DNA from: Deltaproteobacteria bacterium
GTDB taxonomy: Bacteria > Desulfobacterota > DSM-4660 > Desulfatiglandales > Desulfatiglandaceae
DNA length: 64,000 nt
Direction: 5' to 3'
Assembly: GCA_021737785.1 (NCBI GenBank)
Contig: JAIPDI010000023.1
Span: forward strand, 21,972 to 85,971
Part shown: positions 1-9,798 of the stretch, piece by piece
Position numbering within the stretch: the stretch's first letter is position 1
Layout: the number at the start of each line of letters is the position of its first letter
Made by a program: the position numbers and the translations under genes
Notes under the pieces: generated by a model
What the model saw: the letters and a program-made list of their open reading frames with translations, nothing else
Told to the model about the DNA's origin: nothing
Databases searched by the model: none

Positions 1-1
1 T

Positions 2-2221
2 TTTGATATGGTCGGTTTCAGTCTCCAGCACGAACTCTCATATACAAACGTCCTCAATATGCTGGATCTTGCGGGCATCCCGCCCCTGGCCCGGGATCGA
101 TCTGACAACGATCCCCTGGTGATTGCCGGTGGGCCTGCCTGTTTCAATGCCGAGCCTGTTGCGGATTTTTTTGACCTGATGGTGGTGGGCGACGGCGAAT
201 CCGTGGCCCTGGAGATATGCCGCGCTGTGAGGGAGGCCAAACGCGGCCGGAGGATAAACAAAAAAGATCTGCTCCACACTTTGCGTCATGTGAGGGGCAT
301 ATACATCCCTTCCTTTTTTGATATCCGTTATGGACCCTATGGCACGGTAAAGGAGATCGTCCCTGTGCACGCAGATTACGGGGAGGTGAAAAAGGCCGTC
401 CTCTCCGATCTGGATGCCTATCCCTTTCCGGAGCATCAGATTGTCCCATTCACCGAGCTTATCCATGACCGGGTGGCCATTGAGATTGCACGGGGGTGTA
501 CCCGTGGCTGTCGTTTCTGCCAGGCAGGGATGATTTACCGCCCGGTGCGGGAACGAAGTCTCGCATCCATTTTGGAAAAAGCGGAAAACACCCTTAAATG
601 GTCGGGCTATGAAGACCTTTCGCTGCTCTCCCTGAGTTCCGGCGATTACACCTGTATCGCCCCCCTGCTCAAGGCGTTGATGGACAGGCTGTCTCCCAGA
701 AACATCGGAGTGAGTCTTCCCTCCCTTCGAGTGGACAGCCTGGATCCAGAGATGATGGAAGAGATCAAACGGGTCAGAAAGACAGGCTTTACCCTGGCGC
801 CCGAGGCCGGTAATGACCGGCTCAGAAGAATCATCAACAAGGGATTGACCCAGGAGGATATCCTGGAAACGTCGCAGGCGGTTTACCGGGCCGGTTGGAA
901 CCTGATTAAGCTTTACTTTATGATCGGGCTCCCATATGAAGAAGAAAGCGATCTACTGGATATTATCCACCTTTCCAAGCAAATCACCCGGCTGGAGGGG
1001 AGAAAAGGGAAGAAGGCCAATCTGAACGTGAGCATCTCGACATTCGTACCAAAGGCCCACACCCCGTTCATGTGGACCTCACAGGTCCCTTTGGCGGAAA
1101 GCAGACGGCGGATACATCGGATCCAGGACGGCCTCCGGGGAAGCCGGATACGAGTGAAATGGAATCAACCCGAATTGAGCTGGCTGGAGGGAATTTTTTC
1201 ACGGGGCGACAGGCGGCTGGGCCGCGTGGTCATGGAGGCGTGGCGTCTCGGGGCGAAATTCGATGCATGGGGAGAACATTTCAACAAAGAGGCCTGGGAA
1301 GAGGCCTTTTCCCGCTGCGGGGTGGATCCGGATTTCTATCTTTATCGTGAAAGGGACTTGAAGGAGACCCTGCCGTGGGACCATATTCAATCGGGGGTCA
1401 CCAAGGCGTTTCTCAGAAAAGAATGGAAAAAGGCCGCAGAGGCGGATCTGACCCCCGACTGCAGGCACCACTGCCTGGAGTGCGGTGTTTGTGATCATCA
1501 GGAGGTGGATCCGGTCTTTTACCCATGTCCCGGGATAGCCTCCGCTAAAGCCACCGGCGGTGGCATTGGGTCTTCACCCGAATCTGTCAAGAGATACCGC
1601 ATTACCTACCGGAAGCTTGACAGGGCAAGGCATCTCAGTCATCTGGAGCTTGTCCGGGTTCTCGTCCGGGCCTTTCGCAGGGCCGGACTGGCGCCGGCCT
1701 GTTCCAAGGGGTACCACCCCATGCCCAAGGTTTCGTTTTTTACCGCCCTCCCGGTGGGGACCGAAAGCATGGAAGAACTGATGCAGGTGGAATTCCTCCA
1801 TCCGGTGGATGTCTCTACGATAAAGGAAAGAATTAATGCGGAGCTTCCCGAGGGCGTGGATGTGACTGTTGTGCAAGAGATTCCCCCCGGTGAAAAAAGA
1901 GTCCACATCAGCGAAAGCCGGTTTCTGATAACCCTTGATCTGAGAAACAGGGAAAAAGATCTGGAAAAGTTCCTTCGGTCAGAGCATTTCCCAATGGTCA
2001 AGAAAGGCAAAAAAGGAGAACATGAGATCGACGTCCGGTCCCTTGTGAGCGACATTTCTCTCATCCCTCCGGATAAGGCATGCCTGATTTTAAGGGAGCG
2101 GGAGGGTCCGGGGCTGAAACCGACGGAGATTATGAAAGGCATTTTTTCCCTGAAAGATGAAGATCTCCGGAACATGAAGGTGATGAAGACGGGCCAGACG
2201 TTGGAGCAGTCAGGGGTCTGA
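2..2221 (+). CDS. Radical SAM protein, TIGR03960 family, fused to DUF2344 (5' end outside window)
   Basis: The reading frame is open to the first base, and the family normally carries about 100 more residues upstream, so this is a 3' fragment of a larger gene. Counted from the ATG at position 8, the radical SAM cluster motif CTRGCRFC lies near residues 164-171, after the end of an N-terminal domain that in this family resembles a B12-binding fold. A second cysteine group (CRHHCLECGVC) precedes the C-terminal DUF2344 domain, which starts near residue 524 with YRITYRKLDRARHLSHLE. The family is widespread in anaerobes, and the gene is commonly found beside ribonuclease G, as here. The C-terminal domain is suspected to act on RNA, but the reaction is not established. 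The family assignment is firm; the function is not. Confidence 0.9.
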   Translation, partial: FDMVGFSLQHELSYTNVLNMLDLAGIPPLARDRSDNDPLVIAGGPACFNAEPVADFFDLMVVGDGESVALEICRAVREAKRGRRINKKDLLHTLRHVRGIYIPSFFDIRYGPYGTVKEIVPVHADYGEVKKAVLSDLDAYPFPEHQIVPFTELIHDRVAIEIARGCTRGCRFCQAGMIYRPVRERSLASILEKAENTLKWSGYEDLSLLSLSSGDYTCIAPLLKALMDRLSPRNIGVSLPSLRVDSLDPEMMEEIKRVRKTGFTLAPEAGNDRLRRIINKGLTQEDILETSQAVYRAGWNLIKLYFMIGLPYEEESDLLDIIHLSKQITRLEGRKGKKANLNVSISTFVPKAHTPFMWTSQVPLAESRRRIHRIQDGLRGSRIRVKWNQPELSWLEGIFSRGDRRLGRVVMEAWRLGAKFDAWGEHFNKEAWEEAFSRCGVDPDFYLYRERDLKETLPWDHIQSGVTKAFLRKEWKKAAEADLTPDCRHHCLECGVCDHQEVDPVFYPCPGIASAKATGGGIGSSPESVKRYRITYRKLDRARHLSHLELVRVLVRAFRRAGLAPACSKGYHPMPKVSFFTALPVGTESMEELMQVEFLHPVDVSTIKERINAELPEGVDVTVVQEIPPGEKRVHISESRFLITLDLRNREKDLEKFLRSEHFPMVKKGKKGEHEIDVRSLVSDISLIPPDKACLILREREGPGLKPTEIMKGIFSLKDEDLRNMKVMKTGQTLEQSGV

Positions 2222-2445
2222 TTGCTCGGGATTCACCAAGATGCCCGGAGCAGGCTGCAGGAGGTCCATACCCCGACCCCCTCCTGGAAAGCCGTTTGTA
2301 CTCAGGCAGAGAAGGCAGGGCTGATCCCGCCCGCGGCCGGGAGGATCTCAAGGACGATGTCGATTGCCGCTCCAGGACGCTGTTCTGCACCTGGTGCGTG
2401 TTACAAATTCGGCAATGACGATTTAAGGCCAAGGAGGCATCCCTC

Positions 2446-3987
2446 ATGCCCAATGAACTGATTATTAATGCCAGACCCTATGAGACCCGGGTCGCCCTTG
2501 TAGAAGATAACGCGGTGGTAGAACTCCACATCGAACGAGATACCGGGCAGGAGTTGACCGGAAATATTTATCGAGGTCGGGTCGCCAGGGTCCTGCCGGG
2601 GATGCAGGCCGCATTTGTCGACATCGGGCTGGGCAGGACGGCCTTCCTCTATGTATCTGATGTCTACAAGGATTTTTCAGACCTTGAAAAGATGATGCTT
2701 GAGAACAGCCAGGCCGGGGAGGAGGTCGGACAGGGCGAGGAGCCGGACTCCGAGGCCTTGCAACCTGACATCCCCCATGAAACCTCTTTGCAGATAGAGG
2801 AACTGCTCCATGAAGGTCAGAATATCATGGTTCAGGTGGCCAAAGAACCGTTGGGAAATAAGGGCGCCCGCCTGACTTCTCATATTTCCCTTCCGGGAAG
2901 ACACCTGGTCCTCATGCCTACGGTCAATCATATCGGGGTCTCCCGAAGAATAGAGGACAAAGAGGAACGGGAACGGCTGAAGGGGATTATCCGGAAGCTC
3001 AGGCCTGATTCTCTCGGGTTCATCGTGAGGACCGTTGCAGAGGGCGGGACCAAAGAGAAACTGGCGGCCGAGATGGACTTCCTTCTGAAGCTCTGGGGCA
3101 ACATTCAGGGGAAAATGGAAAAGGGGTCAAACCCCGGTCTCCTATATAAGGATCTCTCCATTTCCCTGAGAGCGGTGCGGGATCTGTTCACAAGAGAAGT
3201 GGACCGTCTGGTCATCGATTCGGAGGAAGAATATGAGACGATCATGGAGTTTATCGATACCTTTGCCCCGAAGCTTAGGTATTCGGTCGAGTTGTATGAA
3301 GGGGCGGATCCCATCTTTGACGCGTTTGGGGTGGAAATAGAGATTTCCCGTGCGCTGGGGACTAAGATATGGTTGAAATCCGGGGGGTATATCGTGGTCG
3401 AACCGACAGAGGCCCTTACCTCCATAGATGTGAACACCGGGAGTTACGTCGGAAAGAGGAATCTGGAAGAAACCATCCTTAAAACCAATCTGGAGGCCGT
3501 CAAGGAGATCGCCTTTCAATTGCGGCTCAGGAACATCGGAGGGCTGATTGTCATCGACTTCATAGACATGGAAAAGGTCGCCAACCGCCATCGGGTGTTC
3601 ATGGCCCTCAAAGAGGCGTTAAGTAAAGACAGGGCCAAGACAAATGTCTTGCCCATGTCCGATTTAGGGCTGATCGAGATGACCCGGAAGCGGACCCGGG
3701 CGAGCCTGAACCGGTTGCTGAACGACACCTGCTTTTATTGTGAGGGTCGCGGTACCCTCAAATCGGCCAAGACTATCTGCTACGAAATATTCAGGGACCT
3801 GGAAAGGGAGTGCGGAAACCCTGAAGAGGGGGGGAAAGTCTACATCCTGGTAAACCCGGAAATTGAAAAGGCCCTCAAGGAAGAAGAACAGAAGTCCATT
3901 ATTGACCTGGAAAAAAGGATCGGTAGAAGGATCATCATTATGGGCAAGGAAGATTTCCACATGGAACAGTATGAGATAAACTTTTAG
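2446..3987 (+). CDS. rng: Ribonuclease G (RNase E/G family)
   Basis: This endoribonuclease matures 16S rRNA 5' ends and cuts single-stranded A/U-rich RNA. An S1 RNA-binding domain is visible at about residues 35-125 (GNIYRGRVARVLPGMQAAF). It is followed by the DNase I-like catalytic core with the metal-binding aspartates in TSIDVNTGSYVG (near residue 327) and IVIDFIDM (near 370). The zinc-link is the CFYC motif near residue 429. At 513 residues it matches RNase G rather than full RNase E, because the long C-terminal scaffold is absent. The ATG is fixed by a strong AAGGAGG eight bases upstream. It sits 224 bp after the radical SAM/DUF2344 gene, and its stop overlaps the end of a convergent zinc-ribbon gene by four bases. 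Confidence 0.95.
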   Translation: MPNELIINARPYETRVALVEDNAVVELHIERDTGQELTGNIYRGRVARVLPGMQAAFVDIGLGRTAFLYVSDVYKDFSDLEKMMLENSQAGEEVGQGEEPDSEALQPDIPHETSLQIEELLHEGQNIMVQVAKEPLGNKGARLTSHISLPGRHLVLMPTVNHIGVSRRIEDKEERERLKGIIRKLRPDSLGFIVRTVAEGGTKEKLAAEMDFLLKLWGNIQGKMEKGSNPGLLYKDLSISLRAVRDLFTREVDRLVIDSEEEYETIMEFIDTFAPKLRYSVELYEGADPIFDAFGVEIEISRALGTKIWLKSGGYIVVEPTEALTSIDVNTGSYVGKRNLEETILKTNLEAVKEIAFQLRLRNIGGLIVIDFIDMEKVANRHRVFMALKEALSKDRAKTNVLPMSDLGLIEMTRKRTRASLNRLLNDTCFYCEGRGTLKSAKTICYEIFRDLERECGNPEEGGKVYILVNPEIEKALKEEEQKSIIDLEKRIGRRIIIMGKEDFHMEQYEINF

Positions 3988-4211
3988 GGCCTCTTGCGTT
4001 TTTTTCGAAGTCCGGAAAGCCCTTCTTCGATCTCGTTTTTGGTGAATGTCTTCTTGCACGCGGTACATTGATACCGTTCCTGCACAATTTTGTCATAGAT
4101 CAGGTCATCAGAAAAATTAACTCCATGAAACCGGAGACAGAAGTTGTAAACCAGATTGAAATCCTTATTGGAACAGGCATCACAAACAAAAAAGTCTAAA
4201 ATATCGTCCAT
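3984..4211 (-). CDS. Small zinc-ribbon protein
   Basis: This 75-residue protein has two CxxC pairs, CDAC near the N-terminus and CTAC near residue 49, so it most likely folds as a single zinc ribbon. The tail is rich in lysine and arginine (GLRKKRKR), which would suit nucleic-acid binding. I chose the ATG at 4211 because an AGGGGG lies six bases upstream; an alternative ATG at 4217 would add two residues but sits on top of that site. The longer frame upstream of 4217 reads like non-coding DNA. The gene converges with rng. I do not recognise a named family, and the role is unknown. Confidence 0.6.
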   Translation of the reverse strand: MDDILDFFVCDACSNKDFNLVYNFCLRFHGVNFSDDLIYDKIVQERYQCTACKKTFTKNEIEEGLSGLRKKRKRP

Positions 4212-4533
4212 CAGCATCCCCCTGGAAATAGTCGGCCCGCGCAAGGCTGGCGGCACTCGGCGCAACCATAGGCGGATTGTTTGTATCTTTTTTCCCCTCG
4301 CTTTACAATAGTTTTTTGCGACTCGGGCGGTGGATGGGTCCAAGATCGCGACTTCAGGAGATGGCTTATTGCCGAATGATAAGGATGGATGATCCGTGTC
4401 TCGTTACGGATGTGGATTTTTTAATTCGGTTGATTCGGTTATCTCAGCTCGCCTCAGGCACTTCTTTTTCCAGGTGCCGGATGTTGACGTGGCTTTTTAA
4501 TTATCAATCGATAATCCAAAAGGAATTTCAAGG

Positions 4534-5319
4534 ATGTTTCTTCTCAAAAAGATCATCGGTTCGATGTTGCTTCCCTTGCCGGCGTGCCTCCTGATCTCCC
4601 TTGTGGGCGTTTTTTTGCTGTGGCGCGGAAGGAAGGTGATCACCGGAAAGATCCTGGTAACGCTTGGCCTGGTTTCCCTTGCCATAATGAGCTATCTGCC
4701 GGTGTCCAGGGCCATTGATGATCCTTTGAAAAATCCCTTTGAGGCCTACATGCCCGAAAGGACATCGATTCCGGATCCTGCTGCTGAAGGGGAGATAGAT
4801 TACATCGTGGTCCTTGCCGGAGGACATGCCGCCGATCCGTCCCTCCCCGTCACCGGCTGGCTGACCTGTCACTCGCTCCTTCGACTCATGGAAGGCGTCC
4901 GGATATTCCGTCAACATCCCGGAAGCAAGCTTGTCCTATCGGGATGCGGGGCCTTTGATCCTGTGCCTGAGGCCCAGGTCATGGCCGATGTGGGCCGCTT
5001 TCTGGGAGTGGACCGCCGCCATATCATTCTTGAGTCCGGTTCCAATGATACAAAGGACCAGGCGCGCCTGATCCGGCCGATTGTGGGGGACCGCCCGTTT
5101 GTGCTGGTTACCTCGGCCGTTCACATGCGGCGTTCCATGGCGCTCTTCAGAAATCAGGGCATGCGCCCGATCCCCGCACCCGCCGGGATGACAAGGGACA
5201 GAGAACCGGTTGTGACGCCTGCATGGTTTTTCCCCAATGTGGACGCCCTGCAGGACTCGACTGCCGCAGTGCACGAGTACCTGGGTCTTGCCTGGGCAAA
5301 ACTGAAGGGGCAGATCTGA
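4534..5319 (+). CDS. ElyC/SanA/YdcF-type DUF218 membrane protein
   Basis: The 261-residue protein has two N-terminal membrane helices (about residues 8-30 and 37-57). A soluble DUF218 domain follows, opening with DYIVVLAGG and containing SKLVLSGCG and VLVTSAVHMRRSM, the conserved turns of this family. Two helices followed by DUF218 is the arrangement of ElyC, an envelope factor linked to undecaprenyl-phosphate and peptidoglycan metabolism in Escherichia coli. SanA and YdcF differ in membrane anchoring. It is divergent from the zinc-ribbon gene, with about 320 bp between the two start codons. The upstream spacer shows no strong Shine-Dalgarno; AAAAGGAATTTCAAGG lies just before the ATG. Family certain, exact role inferred. 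Confidence 0.8.
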   Translation: MFLLKKIIGSMLLPLPACLLISLVGVFLLWRGRKVITGKILVTLGLVSLAIMSYLPVSRAIDDPLKNPFEAYMPERTSIPDPAAEGEIDYIVVLAGGHAADPSLPVTGWLTCHSLLRLMEGVRIFRQHPGSKLVLSGCGAFDPVPEAQVMADVGRFLGVDRRHIILESGSNDTKDQARLIRPIVGDRPFVLVTSAVHMRRSMALFRNQGMRPIPAPAGMTRDREPVVTPAWFFPNVDALQDSTAAVHEYLGLAWAKLKGQI

Positions 5320-5437
5320 CCGGATGCGGGGTACTGGATGGGTGGATGATGGGATGGCGCTTTGCTGCCTCTGCCCTCTGACTTCGGAATTTGATCGTTG
5401 ATTACCCGTCAAAAAGCTGGTAAAGAGGACCCTGCCG

Positions 5438-6169
5438 ATGGGTATCTCTGCGATGAAAAAAATGTTTGATTCAAAAGAAACGGTCACCCGGAAGATGATT
5501 GGGAAGTTCCTGGTCCTCGTCCTCTTTCTGGCAGGGACCGTCTGTTTTTTTCGGTTCACGCCTGCAAAGGACCTGCTCACCCCCGATTCTCTGGGCCGCC
5601 TTCTGAATGCGACAGGGGGGTGGGCCCCTGTTTTGTTCATTCTCCTCGAGGCCGTGGCCATATCGCTCTTTGTCCCGGCGAGCATCCCGATCCTCCTGGG
5701 CGCCGGGCTCTTCGGGGCCTCATGGGGCTTTTTCTGCGGATGGCTGGGCGCCATGGCCGGGGCGAGCATGGCCTTCTTTGTGGGAAGGACATTGGGGAGG
5801 GATTTTGTCGCCTCCATGATCGGAGACCGGCTGAAGCGATATGACGATGCCATCGAGAGAAACGGGTTTACAACGGTGCTTTATCTCCGTCTCCTCAATT
5901 CCCCCTTCACCCCGATGAACTATGGCCTGAGTGTGACAAAAGTCCATTTCCGGGATTTTTTCATCGGAACCGGATTAGGGGTCGCCGTCTCCATCTTTGT
6001 CCTTACTTTTCTGGGCGGGATGCTGAAAAATGTCTGGGTTTCAGGGCGGTGGAACGACCTTATTTCTCTGGAAGTCGGTTTTGCCGCGGCGATTTTTATT
6101 TTTTCCTTTTTTATTCCGATGATTCTCAAGAGGGTGCGGGGGACGGCATCCTACTCCAACCCGAATTGA
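5438..6169 (+). CDS. TVP38/TMEM64 (VTT-domain) membrane protein
   Basis: This is a 243-residue polytopic inner-membrane protein of the VTT/DedA superfamily. The conserved core is visible as FVPASIPILLGAGLFG, then the glycine-rich GAMAGASMAFFVGRTLGRDF, and later RLLNSPFTPMNYGLSVT. There are about five or six membrane helices, the first near residues 22-40. VTT proteins act as lipid scramblases or transporters of lipid-linked substrates, but the substrate of this one cannot be told. A second in-frame ATG five codons in is possible. The transketolase gene follows after 18 bp, so the two may be co-transcribed. Confidence 0.85.
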   Translation: MGISAMKKMFDSKETVTRKMIGKFLVLVLFLAGTVCFFRFTPAKDLLTPDSLGRLLNATGGWAPVLFILLEAVAISLFVPASIPILLGAGLFGASWGFFCGWLGAMAGASMAFFVGRTLGRDFVASMIGDRLKRYDDAIERNGFTTVLYLRLLNSPFTPMNYGLSVTKVHFRDFFIGTGLGVAVSIFVLTFLGGMLKNVWVSGRWNDLISLEVGFAAAIFIFSFFIPMILKRVRGTASYSNPN

Positions 6170-6187
6170 AAGGAGCTCGACCGGAAA

Positions 6188-8194
6188 ATGATATCAGAAT
6201 TGGATGCGTTGTGCGTCAATACCATTCGGATGCTCTCGGCGGACGGTGTGGAAAAGGCGCGCTCGGGACATCCCGGCATGCCGATGGGGGCTGCCCCGAT
6301 GGCCTATGTCTTGTGGACCCGTTTTCTCCGGCACAATCCCCGCAATCCCCGATGGACTGACAGGGACCGGTTTGTCCTCTCTGCCGGGCATGGTTCCATG
6401 CTTCTCTACAGTCTCCTCCACCTGACCGGATATGATCTCTCGCTGGACGATCTTAAGGCATTCCGCCAGTGGGGGAGCCGGACCCCGGGCCACCCGGAAT
6501 ATTCCCTTACCCCCGGAGTGGAGATAACCACCGGCCCCTTGGGTCAGGGGTTTGCCGGCGGCGTGGGCATGGCCATGGCCGAGCGGTTCCTGGCCGCCCG
6601 TTTCAACCGCCCCGGATATCCGATCGTAGACCACTTTACTTACGGGATCGTGAGTGATGGAGACCTCATGGAGGGGGTTTCCCACGAAGCGGCCTCGCTG
6701 GCAGGCCATCTCGGCCTGGGGAAATTGATCTATCTATACGACGACAACCATATTTCCATCGAGGGTTCCACGGACATCTCCTTTACCGAGGCGCGCGATC
6801 TCAGGTTCGAGGCCTATGGATGGCACGTCGCGCGTGTGGCGGACGGAAATGACCTGGAGGCCATCGAGGCGGCCATTGAAACCGCCCGGCAGGTTGGGGA
6901 TCGTCCCTCGCTCATCGCCGTCAGGACCCATATCGGTTACGGGAGCCCCAACAAGGTGGATCGTTCATCGGCCCATGGAGAACCTCTGGGCGAAGAAGAG
7001 CTTCGACGGACCAAGGAGAACCTCGGCTGGCCCGCAGAACCTTCTTTTCTGGTCCCTGACGAGGTGCGGGATCACTTTCGATCCGCAATCGAAAAGGGGA
7101 GAGAGAACGAAGAGATCTGGAAGGAGAGAGTGGGTTTATACGCCGAGGCGTTCCCCTCTCTGGCAAGCACATGGGAGGGCTGTATGGACGGCGTCCTCCC
7201 GGAGGGGTGGGATCAAGAGATCCCCGCATTCGATGCAGACCCCAAAGGGATGGCCACGCGGGTTGCCTCGGGCAAGGTATTGAATGCCGTTGCGCGGCAT
7301 ATCCCCAACCTGATGGGCGGTTCTGCGGACCTGGCCCCCTCCAATAAAACAGAGATCGCAGGTGAAACGGATTTTCAGGCGGATGCGTACGGGGGCCGTA
7401 ATCTGAGGTTCGGGGTGAGGGAGCATGGGATGGGGGCCATACTGAACGGGATGGCCCTTCACTCCGGCGTGATTCCCTATGGAGGGACCTTCCTGATTTT
7501 CTCCGACTACATGCGGCCGGCGATCCGGTTGGCGGCACTCATGGGCCTGAAGGTCATCTACGTCTTTACCCATGACAGCATCGGTCTGGGCGAGGATGGG
7601 CCGACCCACCAGCCGGTGGAGCAGCTGGCCGCACTCAGGGCCATTCCCGGATTGACGGTGATCCGTCCCTGCGACGGCAATGAAACCGCCGAGGCATGGA
7701 AGACGGCCCTCCGATCGACCGGGCCGGTTGCCCTTGCCCTGACCCGGCAGGGCGTGCCGGAGCTGGATCGTTCTCTTTATACCGGAGCCGACCACCTGGC
7801 CCGGGGGGCCTACATATTGAAAGACGCCCCCGGCGGCGTGCCCCATCTTATCCTGATCGCCACCGGGTCCGAGGTCCACATCGCCCTGAAGGCGGCCGAG
7901 AGACTGCATGAGAAGGGGATCACCGTGCGGGTTGTCAACATGCCGTCCTGGGAGCTGTTCGAAAAACAGGATGCGTCATATTGTCGCCGGGTCCTCCCCC
8001 CCGACATCAAGGCCCGTATTGCCATCGAGGCGGGGGTTTCGCAGGGGTGGCATCGCTATGTGGGGGATTCGGGGAGGATTATCGGGATGGACCGGTTCGG
8101 GGCATCGGCGCCGAGTGCGGTTTTGTATGAGAAATTTGGATTTACCCCCGACCATGTGGTTGAAGAGGCCCTGGGCATGCTGCAGAAGATGTGA
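6188..8194 (+). CDS. tkt: Transketolase
   Basis: This is a full-length, 668-residue cytosolic transketolase. It transfers two-carbon units between ketose and aldose phosphates in the non-oxidative pentose phosphate pathway, using thiamine diphosphate and a divalent cation. The N-terminal signature [18 protein letters not shown], the cofactor-binding stretch [11 protein letters not shown], the central [10 protein letters not shown] and the pyrimidine-domain FVFTH-type segment [20 protein letters not shown] are all present. AGGAG lies about 12 bases before the ATG, a slightly long spacing. It follows the VTT gene closely and is followed by a 620-bp gene-free region, so it ends this transcription unit. 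Confidence 0.96.
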   Translation: MISELDALCVNTIRMLSADGVEKARSGHPGMPMGAAPMAYVLWTRFLRHNPRNPRWTDRDRFVLSAGHGSMLLYSLLHLTGYDLSLDDLKAFRQWGSRTPGHPEYSLTPGVEITTGPLGQGFAGGVGMAMAERFLAARFNRPGYPIVDHFTYGIVSDGDLMEGVSHEAASLAGHLGLGKLIYLYDDNHISIEGSTDISFTEARDLRFEAYGWHVARVADGNDLEAIEAAIETARQVGDRPSLIAVRTHIGYGSPNKVDRSSAHGEPLGEEELRRTKENLGWPAEPSFLVPDEVRDHFRSAIEKGRENEEIWKERVGLYAEAFPSLASTWEGCMDGVLPEGWDQEIPAFDADPKGMATRVASGKVLNAVARHIPNLMGGSADLAPSNKTEIAGETDFQADAYGGRNLRFGVREHGMGAILNGMALHSGVIPYGGTFLIFSDYMRPAIRLAALMGLKVIYVFTHDSIGLGEDGPTHQPVEQLAALRAIPGLTVIRPCDGNETAEAWKTALRSTGPVALALTRQGVPELDRSLYTGADHLARGAYILKDAPGGVPHLILIATGSEVHIALKAAERLHEKGITVRVVNMPSWELFEKQDASYCRRVLPPDIKARIAIEAGVSQGWHRYVGDSGRIIGMDRFGASAPSAVLYEKFGFTPDHVVEEALGMLQKM

Positions 8195-8816
8195 ATTCGG
8201 TTTCGGCCCCCTGCCGGAAACCGGCCATGGTCTGCTTCAGGGGCGGCCACATGCCGCCGGATGCCGGTCTTTTTGCCCGATTCCCCCTGCCCATGTGCAC
8301 CCGGGGGAACTCACGGCAAAGGGATATCCCCTCAGTCATTAACCTAACGCCTCTCCTCTCAGCCGCCTTATGGTGTCGCTGTAAAGCGGCCAATCGCCCC
8401 CGGCGGCATCTGCCCTCCTCCGAAAGAGGTGTCCTGTTCCTGTCAGGGCGTTGCCCCGGAGTTAATGGATGCCGCCCCAGCAATGCCGGGGCCTGTGGAA
8501 CCTGCTGAGATACATGGACGCAGCGGTTCTCATTTTTTGAAACGATGACCTTTGGGAGTGGTTTTTCAGCCGCGAAACGTCGTGGCAGGATGCCACCCGC
8601 ACGGCATTGTGACTGCAAGGGCGCATCATAATGAGAATGGCTGCCGTAAACGGTAATGCCTTGACAACCCGGATAAAGTGTTTATTGTGTTGTTGAAAAC
8701 TTGTTAGCTTAATTATATCAATTGGTTATATTGTATTCCCCCCGGAAGCCGATCGACTGAATGGAGACGACGGGAGACCGGGGAACACCCCGGCGCGACC
8801 AGGAGGAGAAGAACGG
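8195..8816. other. Gene-free stretch between tkt and the bat operon
   Basis: I see no coding region here on either strand; the open frames show no family signal and poor composition. The first part is GC-rich with several imperfect hairpins, one just after the tkt stop (arms GGTTTCGG and CCGGAAACC), but none is followed by a T-run. The last 160 bases turn sharply AT-rich and hold a likely promoter for the downstream operon. Confidence 0.5.
8661..8688 (+). promoter_or_regulatory. Candidate sigma-70 promoter of the moxR-bat operon
   Basis: TTGACA at 8661-8666 is a perfect -35 hexamer. A TATTGT at 8683-8688 follows after 16 bases and could act as the -10. The site lies in the AT-rich end of the long gene-free stretch, about 130 bases before the moxR start. 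No other equally good pair is seen there. Confidence 0.4.
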
Positions 8817-9797
8817 ATGGATATACAGGAAATCACACGCAAGGTCGAAAAAGAGAGTCTGATGGTCAGGCAGGTGATGGGCGGGATCGAAAAGGTGATC
8901 GTGGGCCAGAGGCACCTCATCGAAAGGATGATGATCGGGTTATTGTGCGACGGTCATCTCCTGTTGGAAGGCCTTCCGGGACTGGCCAAGACCACGGCCG
9001 TCAAGACCCTGGCGGCCTCCATACGTACCACATTTCAGAGGATCCAGTTCACCCCCGACCTCCTCCCCGCAGATATACTAGGAACACAGTTCTACCGGCC
9101 GGATACCTGCACCTTCGAGATCAAGCAGGGGCCCATCTTTCACAACATCATCCTGGCGGATGAAATCAACCGTGCCCCGGCAAAGGTCCAGAGCGCACTT
9201 CTGGAAGCCATGCAGGAGAGGCAAATCACCATCGGCGAGACCACCTTTCCGCTGGCGCATCCCTTTCTGGTACTGGCCACTCAGAATCCCATTGAACAGG
9301 AAGGGACCTATCCCCTTCCGGAGGCCCAGATCGACCGCTTCATGCTCAAGATCAAGGTGGATTATCCGTCAGCCGAGGAAGAAAAGGAGATCATGGCGCG
9401 GGTCTATGCCGGATTGGATGAGGAGATGGAAGGCGTGGTGGCGGTGGAACAACTACGGTCGGCCCAGGAGATCATGAACCAGATCCACATGGAGGAGCGC
9501 ATTGTGGATTACATCGTGCGACTGACCGCGGCCACCCGCCGGCCGGAGGAGTTCGGCCTTGATATCGGGCCCATGATCAGCTACGGGGCCTCCCCCAGGG
9601 CATCCATCTGGCTCGGCATGGCCGCCCGCGCCCATGCCTTTCTGAGCGGTCGAGGCTATGTGACGCCCCAGGATGTCAAGTCGATGGCGCCGGATGTCTT
9701 TCGGCACCGGATCATTCTCAGCTATGAGGCAGAGGCTGAAGAAAAGCAGGCAGACGACCTGATAAAGATCCTGTTGGAACGAATAGAGGTCCCCTGA
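8817..9797 (+). CDS. MoxR-family AAA+ ATPase
   Basis: This 326-residue AAA+ ATPase has Walker A GLPGLAKT near residue 50, Walker B ILADEINRAPAKVQ near 111, sensor 1 VLATQNPIEQEGTYPLPEAQ, and the AAA_lid_2 domain at the C-terminus. MoxR proteins act as chaperones that mature partner proteins carrying von Willebrand A (VWA) domains. Here two VWA proteins and a DUF58 protein follow in the same operon, matching the classic MoxR/Bat layout. AGGAGGAG lies 8 bases before the ATG. The stop is one base before the DUF58 start. Confidence 0.93.
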   Translation: MDIQEITRKVEKESLMVRQVMGGIEKVIVGQRHLIERMMIGLLCDGHLLLEGLPGLAKTTAVKTLAASIRTTFQRIQFTPDLLPADILGTQFYRPDTCTFEIKQGPIFHNIILADEINRAPAKVQSALLEAMQERQITIGETTFPLAHPFLVLATQNPIEQEGTYPLPEAQIDRFMLKIKVDYPSAEEEKEIMARVYAGLDEEMEGVVAVEQLRSAQEIMNQIHMEERIVDYIVRLTAATRRPEEFGLDIGPMISYGASPRASIWLGMAARAHAFLSGRGYVTPQDVKSMAPDVFRHRIILSYEAEAEEKQADDLIKILLERIEVP

Positions 9798-9798
9798 G

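Noticed and set aside
2222..2461. Short frame between the radical SAM/DUF2344 gene and rng
   Set aside because: Composition is not protein-like and its end overlaps the rng start; the gap is best read as a spacer.
8191..8618. Frames on both strands after transketolase
   Set aside because: Cys/Pro/Arg-rich shadow-type sequences typical of GC-rich non-coding DNA.
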